Source: Xylophilus sp. GW821-FHT01B05 (GTDB lineage: Bacteria; Pseudomonadota; Gammaproteobacteria; Burkholderiales; Burkholderiaceae_C). Taken from it: a DNA stretch of 64,000 nucleotides. The stretch lies in NCBI GenBank assembly GCA_038961845.1, contig CP152408.1:2294001-2358000 (forward strand), in the 5' to 3' direction. The position numbers were made by a program, and so were the translations under genes. Under the pieces are notes generated by a model. That model was not told the origin of the DNA, did not search any database, and worked only from the letters and a program-made list of their open reading frames with translations. Shown here piece after piece: positions 56,823 through 64,000 of this stretch (positions are counted from its first letter, which is position 1; each line of letters opens with the position of its first letter).

Positions 56823-56993
56823 ATAAAACCGGCTGGCTAGACCCGAGGTACGGGCCGCGTGGCGTGGCCCTAAAACCAACGCCCCTGACTCTTCGCTTTG
56901 GCGGGCATGAGAGGCAGGGGCGGTGCGGGTGAAACGTGAAGACTACATCATCAAATAGCCATCACTTTTTATCCGCCCTTCGGAGAAAAAGCG

Positions 56994-58406
56994 ATGACTG
57001 CACAACTGCAGCTCCTCGAGGACGTCGGCTACGACGAGCCTCTGCATTACCACGACCCCGCGCGCAGCGGATTTGTGTCGGTTCTGCGCCAAGATGGTGG
57101 CGTGCGCAAGCAGACCACGTTCATGCTGTCAGAGTTGCCGTTTTGGATGGACCGCCTGCGGGGGGAGACCGATGTCTGGCTAGGTCAGTGTGAGTTCTTT
57201 CTGCCCGGTCGGCGCAAAGTCGGGCTCAAGCGCATTCCGTTGTGCTTTATCGACCTCGACACCTACAAGCTGCCAGCCTTGCGTGGCTTGTCCCCGGAAA
57301 TACTGACGCAACGGCTGCTGACCGCATGCGACGATTTAGGGATACCACCTCCTAGCATGGTCGTCAGCTCCGGCCGTGGCCTGCAGGTGAAATGGCTCTT
57401 TGCGAGGCCAGCAGAGAGCGCAGCCTTGCCACGCTGGTCTCGCGTCCAGCAAACCTTACAGACACGTCTGGAGGACCTTGGCGCCGACCCAGGAGCATTG
57501 GACTGCTCACGGGTTTTGCGGTTGACCGGAACTATCAACTCTCGTTCGGGCGAACTGGTGCGAGTAACCCACATGACCCGGGTACCAACCCTCGGCGGCG
57601 AACCGCTGCCATCAGGGGTGGTCGGCTACGCCTGGGATGAATTTGCGGACACCATCCTTCCCAAGACACGAGGGCAAATCGAAGAGGACCGCAAGGCTTG
57701 GCAGGTCGAGCACGAAGCTCGCCTGCTGGCTCAAGCCACGATAGCCAAAATCCGTCCCTCGAAGGCTCGGTCGCGCAGCCAAAGTTGTTTGCGTGCGCTG
57801 CCTGTGTCGCAGTTGGCCTGGGACCGGCTGGCAGACCTGCGCACCTTGGTCTCCATACGCTGGTCCAACCCGGCATGGGGGCAGGGCGTGCCAGCAGGAC
57901 ATCGTAACACCTTCATGTTCCTGGCCGCCTGCTTCCTGGCGGACTGCTGCACGCTGTGGGAACTAGAAGCCGAGCTGTACGCACTGAGGTCCGAATTCGC
58001 GCCGAGCTGGTCCCATGATGAATTGCGAAGCTGCGTCTCTACCGTCATGGACAAGGCCCGTGCTTCCGCGCGCGGCGAGACGATAGAGTTTGAAGGCAAG
58101 CAGGTGTCGCCCAAATACAAGTGGACCAATCAGCGACTGATTGAACTCCTGTCGATAGACCCTTCCGAAGAGCGTGAACTGAAGGCCATCATCAGCAAGC
58201 AGACGGCGACGACAAGGGACACAGAGCGTGCGAGAGTGAAGCGCCGTCTGCAGGGTAAGCCTACTAGGCCGGAATGGCTTGCAGTGTTCGAGGCCAAGGC
58301 AACGCAAGCAAGGACGCTCGCTCAAGAAGGCCAGAGCTGCCGCACGATTGCAAAAGTTCTCGGTATCTCCAAAAGCGCCGTTGCTCGGTACTGCAAAAAG
58401 GAGTGA
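56994..58406 (+). CDS. AEP-like primase/replication protein of the island
   Basis: 470 residues from ATG 56994 after GGAGAAAAAGCG. The N-terminal half carries the archaeo-eukaryotic primase-type pattern: LCFIDLDTYKLPALRG (catalytic D-x-D), SMVVSSGRGLQVKWLF (S-x-G/H loop) and LDCSRVLRLTGTINSRSGEL. The C-terminus ends with an HTH: GQSCRTIAKVLGISKSAVAR (about residues 446-465), which may bind an origin. This resembles plasmid/ICE primase-replicases. Copying or priming the excised element is inferred. The intervening region (RRWSNPAW-type) is helical. Confidence 0.7.
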   Translation: MTAQLQLLEDVGYDEPLHYHDPARSGFVSVLRQDGGVRKQTTFMLSELPFWMDRLRGETDVWLGQCEFFLPGRRKVGLKRIPLCFIDLDTYKLPALRGLSPEILTQRLLTACDDLGIPPPSMVVSSGRGLQVKWLFARPAESAALPRWSRVQQTLQTRLEDLGADPGALDCSRVLRLTGTINSRSGELVRVTHMTRVPTLGGEPLPSGVVGYAWDEFADTILPKTRGQIEEDRKAWQVEHEARLLAQATIAKIRPSKARSRSQSCLRALPVSQLAWDRLADLRTLVSIRWSNPAWGQGVPAGHRNTFMFLAACFLADCCTLWELEAELYALRSEFAPSWSHDELRSCVSTVMDKARASARGETIEFEGKQVSPKYKWTNQRLIELLSIDPSEERELKAIISKQTATTRDTERARVKRRLQGKPTRPEWLAVFEAKATQARTLAQEGQSCRTIAKVLGISKSAVARYCKKE

Positions 58407-58598
58407 GGTGTCCCAGGTGTATCGCTACATATGGGGTGGCGTAGCAAAGGGGGCTCTAAGTTTTTTTCATTTCAGGAGCGCCAAGCTAAAAAAGTGAATA
58501 CGGGCCGCTATAGGGTTTCTCGCCTAGTAGACACTCGAGCCCGAAGAGTCCCATACTTGCACAGCTCACTCTAATATCAACAACACTGCCTCATTCGT
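58407..58598. promoter_or_regulatory. Gap between primase gene and minus-strand operon
   Basis: 192 bases, no gene. It contains CGCTATAGG at 58506-58514 on the plus strand and an AT-rich stretch with AGTTTTTTTC. The two flanking genes are convergent here, so a terminator is expected, but no strong hairpin is obvious. Confidence 0.4.
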
Positions 58599-60659
58599 CT
58601 ATACGACAGCTGTAGGTGCAGCGGCAGGTTCCACTACGGAAAGGGCTGTAGTATCTCCATTAAGGTTGGTATTGGACGGACCGTCATTCGGGGCTATATC
58701 GTCAGGCTCTTGAATTTCCGGTTTGTCTTCGAAAACGATGAGAAATCTGGTTTCTCTGTCTTTTTTCGTTCTTGATGAATTCCTAATATCTTTGAATGGA
58801 GAGGTGGCATTCCGGCTTGGCAAAAAAGCGACCAGCTTACCAATTCCATTAACTTGATTTAGTGGATATGCTGTCACATCGTGACGGTCACCATCGGGCT
58901 TTGGTACATTTTGTTTGAATCCCTGCAGGGCATCGACTACCTCATCACCGTCAATTTTCATCAAATCGGAAACACTTTGGGCATTGGGATTTTCTGCCAT
59001 CCACGTTTTCAGTGAGCGTAAAATTTCGTGTATCGTTGGGTCAGAAAGTATATAGGTTACTGACGATTCGCCATCAACTGTTAGCTCAGCAAGAGCGCCT
59101 GCATCAATGCCGGGACTGTTATATAAAATCTTCCAGCGACTATTACCCCCGCTCACATAACAGCGAATATGACGGGGTGCAAGAATGCTCGGGGGTCTCT
59201 GAGTTCCAATTCGGCTTAAGTTTGATGTGACAGCATGTTGGAGTTGAAGAGCATATACCGGTCGTAATCTCCCAATTCTCTCGTAGGTGCATTGATTAGT
59301 CCTAAATGTAGCCCGCTTACCTTCATCCCAAATTTTTAAACTGGATTTATCCCAGTTGATAAGCACATCCTGCCCGGTTTTAGGATTTCTTACTACGACC
59401 ACTGGCAACGCATCGCGCACATTTGGAATAGCTCCTGGAACAAAAGCAGTCACATCGCCTTCACAGAGCATAAGGCTTTCAACCATGCTTTCAGGGCGAG
59501 CGATGTCGCAAGCTGGAGTTATTACAACATATGCTTTCGATGGAAGAGCGTGATTAGCTTCAGGAGTTTCCCAGAAAATGTCACCTAAATAAAAATAACC
59601 TTTATTTGGGCCGCGGCCAATATTCTCTTCCGCAAGTAAGCGCTTCTTTGAATGAAGCATTCCAGCAGAATAAAGTTGAGCGGCTGGTAGAGTCAATCCA
59701 AATCTGGCACGAGGTAATTTTTGAAGTTTTAAATCTTGCAGTCCATCATGTAATTTCCAGATGGCATCAGTGCCCTCAATTTCATGAGATATATACTCAA
59801 GAAGTAATTCAATGATGTAAACGCCAAGAGTCGTTTTTTCTACGCTTGTTGTGTTATGAAAAACGGCAAAGTAATCGGCTAAATCTAAGGCGCGCAGTTC
59901 GGATGTGACGTTCTTTAAAGCTTCGTTAAATGAATCGTTTAATTGACTTACGCTTTCGCGAAGTGTATTTGTTTGTGGCATTGCTCTTGTGTAAGCTGCC
60001 AGCATTACTTTAACGTTTTCAGTATCCGCTAAAGAATCTTTTTTAATTGCCTCAAATTCAGATTGAAATAGCTTGGCATCTCGCCGAAAGGGTTCGCGCA
60101 TTTGTGGAAGCTGTACTTCCAATGATGACATTAGAAAAACGAAAGGCTTACTGCTCGGATATGTCACCTGTTGTTTCTGAACAATCCTAACTGCATCTGT
60201 ATGGTCGAACGTCAAACTGCTTTCTTGGAGCTTTAAATCTACAAAGAGAAGCTGCGGAATAGGTGCTGTGCTGATATCATAATCAGCGCCAAATAAAAGA
60301 GTGGTTATCCCTTCTTTTTCTAAGAGTTCAATTAGAGGCTCTAGTAGCTTACGCTTGCCATCTCTAAATTTTTCGAAATCTCCAAAAATTGCATTTTTTG
60401 CATTTGGAGTAAGTTCAAAATTTGCTTTATATAATTGTCCAAAAGAATCTGAGTAGCGAAGTTGCTTGCTAATTTCGTCTTCGTTTGAGTCGCAATCAAA
60501 AAGCTCTGCCGTTTTGAGAAAGTCCTCGTCAGATGCTGCTTCAATAAAGCTCTGGATTACTTCGTCACTTAATTTCCAGGTGGGCGTAGCATCATAAGCG
60601 TCATCAACGATGTGCGCACAGTTAACGCCGCCTGCCGTAAAGACATCCTTAAGCTCCAT
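58599..60659 (-). CDS. Receiver-like protein of the putative defence operon
   Basis: 686 residues. The N-terminal 180 residues resemble a response-regulator receiver with an insertion. Evidence: acidic pair HIVDDAYD (Asp19, Asp20), a probable phospho-acceptor in QLLFVDLKLQES (Asp141), and a beta4-like KPFVFLMSSLEV (Ser178/179). The middle and C-terminal regions (about 200-640) have no domain I can name; AYVVITPACDIARPESMVES is conserved-looking. The last 60 residues are Asn/Asp/Pro-rich. Its start overlaps the stop of the upstream ATPase gene by 11 bases. Markedly AT-richer than the core genes. Confidence 0.6.
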   Translation of the reverse strand: MELKDVFTAGGVNCAHIVDDAYDATPTWKLSDEVIQSFIEAASDEDFLKTAELFDCDSNEDEISKQLRYSDSFGQLYKANFELTPNAKNAIFGDFEKFRDGKRKLLEPLIELLEKEGITTLLFGADYDISTAPIPQLLFVDLKLQESSLTFDHTDAVRIVQKQQVTYPSSKPFVFLMSSLEVQLPQMREPFRRDAKLFQSEFEAIKKDSLADTENVKVMLAAYTRAMPQTNTLRESVSQLNDSFNEALKNVTSELRALDLADYFAVFHNTTSVEKTTLGVYIIELLLEYISHEIEGTDAIWKLHDGLQDLKLQKLPRARFGLTLPAAQLYSAGMLHSKKRLLAEENIGRGPNKGYFYLGDIFWETPEANHALPSKAYVVITPACDIARPESMVESLMLCEGDVTAFVPGAIPNVRDALPVVVVRNPKTGQDVLINWDKSSLKIWDEGKRATFRTNQCTYERIGRLRPVYALQLQHAVTSNLSRIGTQRPPSILAPRHIRCYVSGGNSRWKILYNSPGIDAGALAELTVDGESSVTYILSDPTIHEILRSLKTWMAENPNAQSVSDLMKIDGDEVVDALQGFKQNVPKPDGDRHDVTAYPLNQVNGIGKLVAFLPSRNATSPFKDIRNSSRTKKDRETRFLIVFEDKPEIQEPDDIAPNDGPSNTNLNGDTTALSVVEPAAAPTAVV

Positions 60660-63045
60660 TAGCTTCCTCTTTTAGTTCTAACTCAAAGGTGTTATAGCGA
60701 TTAGGATGTTGGTGCCCTAAATCAATCAGTGACAAGGCCCCCCCCATTGCTTCAGCATTCTGTCGCGCGATATAGAGTCCTAGCCCTTGTCTTCTAGAAC
60801 CTGTTCCTTTTTTTGTGGAAAAAAATGCGTCGAACACCGTGTCGATTCTATTTTTAGGAATGCCCGGTCCATTGTCGAAATACCTTACCCGTGGTGGGTG
60901 GGAAAGTAGTTCAACTAGGATTTTTGGTTCGAAATTCGGATGCTCTTTTTTATGCACATCCATCCAGTAAACAGAGTTTATGATTAAGTTCTCAATTATC
61001 TGAACAAAGTGTCCCTCGATAATGAATCCATGAATATCGCTTTCCTGCGAGGTGATGGTGTAGGCAATGTTGTGGCGTTCTTCCCCAAATTGAGAAATAT
61101 GGCCTTCGAAAATGTATTTTAGTATTGGAAGGAGGCTTTGCCTACTTCTGCGAAATCTTGCGGAAATTGATAAAGGTTCAAGTGCAACAAGTCTTTTTTG
61201 AATTACCTTGATTTGTGTGCCAAGAGTTTTTAGCGCTGCAGTTGCATCCGCACTTATACTCTTTCTGCTCAAATCTTTTAACGTTGCTTGCGTCAGCTCA
61301 GTTGCCCGGGCCAATTCATGAGCAATCATTTCGACAAGTAATCCAATTCCTGCGAGTTGAGTGAGTCGTTCTTTTTCTTCCTCAATTGCACCGATGCGCT
61401 CAACTGCTCGTTGATGCGCATCCTTGATTTCCAGGAAAGCGTCTTTTACTTCAGCCAGTAAACGGCCTTCGCCAGTGTAGCTGCGTCGAATTTCTTTAAT
61501 CGAATTTGTGGCGCGAAGCTCTAATGATTCCACCACAGTTGATTCTGTTACTGGGTCGTAGCTGAGTTCATTCTTTTTCTTTTGACTCTTGATTGCATCA
61601 TTGAGATAGTCGTGCCACCAGGCCGAAACTAATTCGTGCATTATTGAAATTAACGCATCTCGTTCTGGAGACTCTATTAGTCCCTGTCGATTTGTTTGGT
61701 CAATAAGTGCTGGGTTTTTTATTCGGCCAATTTTTACACGCCCAATGAGCTGCTTTGTGTTTAACTTGTAGCCGCTTGCTGACAGGGCCTCCATATCCAA
61801 GCGGAGCCAGTCATCGCCTTCACTTCCATATGGCAGAACGCGATATCCATCTCTGTAAAGTCCGATGCCCGTCCAGGCTTTTATCAAAGCCCCTACGTCT
61901 TTTCTTGCTCCGATGTCGGGAATTGCTTTGAGTCTTTGTCGATTGAACCAATACAGTTCGAACTCAAATGGGCCCAGAGTCTTTAGTACCGTCCATGGCT
62001 GCCCATTTTCTTTAAGACCAGAAATCGAGAGTAGGTCGGTCAAATCAAAACTAAAATCCCTTGGTTCACCATCATAAAGGTCAGTTTCGATTGTTGCCGT
62101 TAGTGCTGGTTTTCCCGTTAATTCATCAAAAAAGTACTTTCCAATGCATTTGGCATGAGCTTCTTTGAGTAGTTCCTTGGCAATGTTTCGAGGTGAGCTG
62201 ACGTTCACGCCATTAAGAGACATTTTTAGCCTGAATCGCCGACCATCCTCAGCGGAGAATGGGTCGGCCATTCGCGCAATGTCATCACGTGCGACAATCT
62301 GAAGCCGCGGTACGTCCCAACTTGACCTCAGGTCGGATACCGTAATAATTGTCCCTGAAGTTTTTGGCCCTACGGGCTTGGGTCGACCGGGCACGGGGCG
62401 AAGTTGAATAGAAGAAGCGTCAGCATCGTCTGCTTCTTCGAACTTGCGCCAATCGATTTCTAAGATATTCGTAATCTCATCATTGTCGGTTGCCGTTTCG
62501 ACTTTCACTCGCCAACCTAGTCTCATTACGGAAAGGCGACCCACCCCCTTTTCTCCTAAGTATGGAGGCTTTTCGTCCCCATCCGCGATAGACGCACGCA
62601 CTTGCTTGGCGCGATGAGTCGTGCCGATTGTTAAGTAGATGTCCGCCAGGTCTGTGGCCGACATGCCTGACCCTGAGTCAGTAAAAACTATGCGACTGGT
62701 GCTTTTATATGCATTGGTCGCATTTTTTAGTAGCTCTTCGCGCGATTGTGATGACCCGATGGCTTGTAGAAATTCTGACTTCAAGGCTTCATCAGCCTCA
62801 AGATTCACTTTCGACCTGAACGCCAACTTTAGGTCTTGTAGTGATTTGTCGGCGTCATTCTTTGTGAGATTTATGCAAGTCGCAAAGTCGGCTTGCTTTA
62901 TCACGACATCAAAGACAATTTCGATTGGTTCTCGTGACTTTGCATCTATCGCATTTTTTACCAATTCATAAATTGCAACGCCGTCCGAAGATATCAGGTC
63001 GGACCCAAGATGGAGAATTGTTCTCGCAGTGACAACAAAGGACAT
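60649..63045 (-). CDS. Dual GHKL ATPase: MORC/Hsp90-like plus histidine-kinase-like
   Basis: 798 residues from ATG 63045 (MSFVVTARTILHLGSDLISS). The first ATPase has AIYELVKNAIDAK (N-box, Asn31), FTDSGSGMSATDLADIYLTI (Asp123) and LGEKGVGRLSVMRLG (about 163-176), as in MORC/Hsp90/MutL-type GHL domains. A long middle region follows. From about 566 there is a histidine-kinase-like part: MIAHELARATELT (His576, DHp-like), IIENLIINSVYW (Asn686), VRYFDNGPGIP (Asp724) and RQGLGLYIARQNAEAMGG. Two ATPases in one chain are unusual. Partner of the receiver-like protein encoded next. Confidence 0.78.
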   Translation of the reverse strand: MSFVVTARTILHLGSDLISSDGVAIYELVKNAIDAKSREPIEIVFDVVIKQADFATCINLTKNDADKSLQDLKLAFRSKVNLEADEALKSEFLQAIGSSQSREELLKNATNAYKSTSRIVFTDSGSGMSATDLADIYLTIGTTHRAKQVRASIADGDEKPPYLGEKGVGRLSVMRLGWRVKVETATDNDEITNILEIDWRKFEEADDADASSIQLRPVPGRPKPVGPKTSGTIITVSDLRSSWDVPRLQIVARDDIARMADPFSAEDGRRFRLKMSLNGVNVSSPRNIAKELLKEAHAKCIGKYFFDELTGKPALTATIETDLYDGEPRDFSFDLTDLLSISGLKENGQPWTVLKTLGPFEFELYWFNRQRLKAIPDIGARKDVGALIKAWTGIGLYRDGYRVLPYGSEGDDWLRLDMEALSASGYKLNTKQLIGRVKIGRIKNPALIDQTNRQGLIESPERDALISIMHELVSAWWHDYLNDAIKSQKKKNELSYDPVTESTVVESLELRATNSIKEIRRSYTGEGRLLAEVKDAFLEIKDAHQRAVERIGAIEEEKERLTQLAGIGLLVEMIAHELARATELTQATLKDLSRKSISADATAALKTLGTQIKVIQKRLVALEPLSISARFRRSRQSLLPILKYIFEGHISQFGEERHNIAYTITSQESDIHGFIIEGHFVQIIENLIINSVYWMDVHKKEHPNFEPKILVELLSHPPRVRYFDNGPGIPKNRIDTVFDAFFSTKKGTGSRRQGLGLYIARQNAEAMGGALSLIDLGHQHPNRYNTFELELKEEANGA

Positions 63046-63055
63046 TCGATGACTT

Positions 63056-63883
63056 TCAGAGCTGGCAAACCAAGCAGCCTTGGTCGTCGTCTTCATCTGG
63101 CTCTTCGGCCGTTTCTGCACTGGAGAAAACTTCCATTAGCGTGGCGTTCTCCTTACGCGCAGCTTTTCGGTGAATGCGGATGATATGTTCACGCTTGATT
63201 TGTTCGACCCGTTCGGGCTTCTCCATTTCTGCGAGGCTTTCCCCACGGCTCCAGGTGAAAAAGTTGCCGGTCTTTTCGTATGGAACCTCATATTCCTTCG
63301 CTTTTTCGTAGAGGTCAGGATAGGTCTCCTTAAGCTTTACCCACTCAATTTTTTGCTGGTAAAAGCAGAAGAAGCAACCTGACCTGGTTCGACCCCACTT
63401 GGTGTATGGGGGCATGCCAACCCCTGAACTCTTGAGAATGCCTTCAATATCACGCAGGATTAGCCCGTCTTCCTTGAATGGGTAGACAGCCGTAATGTTA
63501 GGTTTATGACTGATATAACCGCTGCGTTCCTCATCGGCACGAAGTCCAACGTAATTGATGACCTCGTCATCCCCGCAATGCTGCTCAAATGGCTTGAGCT
63601 TCAATGCACGTGTGCACCAACGGCGGTGATTGGATGGAATCATTCCACCGTACATGTGGTACCAATGGTCGAACCCGAGGTCCGCGTTTAGCCGAATGAC
63701 TTGCTTGCCCAGGAAGCTGGAGATGCGGTCTAGGTACTCATAGGTCTCCGGCAACTCCTTGAGGGTATCGCTGAAGATGTACTCCATCTCAGGCACTCGG
63801 TCGCGCATATAGATGGCCAACGCCGCGCTATCCTTACCTCCAGACAAACTCAGGATGTGCCTAACTGGCTTTTTGTTGGACAT
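63056..63883 (-). CDS. PAPS-reductase/DndC-like ATP-pyrophosphatase
   Basis: 275 residues. P-loop-like ILSLSGGKDSAALAIYMRDR (SGGKDS, residues 14-19), then EYIFSDTLKELPETYEYL. SNHRRWCTRALKLKPFE and SGCFFCFYQQKIEWVKL carry cysteines suited to an Fe-S cluster as in DndC. The C-terminus DDDQGCLVCQL has another CxxC. The family includes sulfate assimilation enzymes and DndC-type DNA phosphorothioation enzymes. Here it leads an operon with the dual ATPase (10-bp gap), which favours a DNA-modification or defence role over sulfur assimilation. Confidence 0.8.
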   Translation of the reverse strand: MSNKKPVRHILSLSGGKDSAALAIYMRDRVPEMEYIFSDTLKELPETYEYLDRISSFLGKQVIRLNADLGFDHWYHMYGGMIPSNHRRWCTRALKLKPFEQHCGDDEVINYVGLRADEERSGYISHKPNITAVYPFKEDGLILRDIEGILKSSGVGMPPYTKWGRTRSGCFFCFYQQKIEWVKLKETYPDLYEKAKEYEVPYEKTGNFFTWSRGESLAEMEKPERVEQIKREHIIRIHRKAARKENATLMEVFSSAETAEEPDEDDDQGCLVCQL

Positions 63884-64000
63884 CTATATTTTCCTCGCTA
63901 GATGAATGGGTAGACGCCTGCAGCGTCAGCAGTGCTTGCCCAAGTGCTGCCAGCATTTGCTCGCGTGAGCCCGTCTGCTTCGCCTCCAACATTGAGAGTA
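63861..64000 (-). CDS. Unknown protein, C-terminal end only
   Basis: The reading from 63998 down to TAG at 63861 overlaps the start of the PAPS-reductase-like gene by 23 bases, a typical operon overlap. The visible tail is LSMLEAKQTGSREQMLAALG and then QALLTLQASTHSSSEE. Too short to identify; it should be the next upstream gene of the same operon, and its identity would help name the system. Confidence 0.5.
   Translation of the reverse strand, partial: LSMLEAKQTGSREQMLAALGQALLTLQASTHSSSEENIDVQQKAS

Overview
The window is high-GC chromosomal DNA from a betaproteobacterium, most likely a member of the Comamonadaceae (Acidovorax/Variovorax/Xenophilus-like). I infer this from the gene content and order (parE and parC flanking a lytic transglycosylase, glyA-nrdR, HU / tRNA-Val / ppiD, arginine-32 EF-P with EarP). 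A lineage-typical promoter habit, with a -10 box almost touching the ATG, agrees. I ran no database comparison.

Positions 1-49,480 are an ordinary core region. It runs: dapA (partial); a minus-strand group with two MFS permeases, a serine hydrolase and a small methyltransferase operon, with a LysR regulator diverging from the serine hydrolase; a plus-strand run of topoisomerase IV genes with a transglycosylase and a SNF2 helicase, preceded by a convincing LexA-box match; thyA-folA; a chromosomal ccdAB toxin-antitoxin pair with a palindromic operator; an FAD-linked oxidase and a LysR regulator; DUF2069 and YihY membrane proteins; metY and a hydrolase; a CBS protein; a chemoreceptor; aroC; a FUSC-family exporter; glyA-nrdR; a second transglycosylase; a giant AsmA/DUF748 protein; a DUF349 protein; a GNAT enzyme; earP-efp; uvrC-pgsA; a LysR regulator / haloacetate dehalogenase pair; tartrate dehydrogenase; and HU, tRNA-Val, ppiD and tRNA-His.

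From about 49,480 to the right edge lies a mobile island joined to the 3' end of tRNA-His. Its integrase is broken by a frameshift. The island holds plasmid-like functions (ssDNA-binding protein, Replic_Relax-type protein, AEP-like primase, XRE-like regulator, conserved hypotheticals). Between two divergent genes there is a roughly 850-bp stretch that looks non-coding and is packed with short hairpins. The right end is an AT-richer, presumably separately acquired minus-strand operon. It contains a PAPS-reductase/DndC-like enzyme, a protein with two GHKL ATPase modules (MORC/Hsp90-like plus histidine-kinase-like), and a large protein with a receiver-like N-terminus. The layout suggests an uncharacterised defence or DNA-modification system that continues past position 64,000.

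Two repeat families cross gene boundaries. One is a dispersed element of about 50-60 bp, with three good copies read in frame inside genes or touching a stop codon and one more inside a coding region. The other is a 165-bp imperfect palindrome that supplies the nrdR stop codon. Gene starts were chosen from Shine-Dalgarno sites, family lengths and overlaps. Functions are by recognition of motifs and have not been searched.
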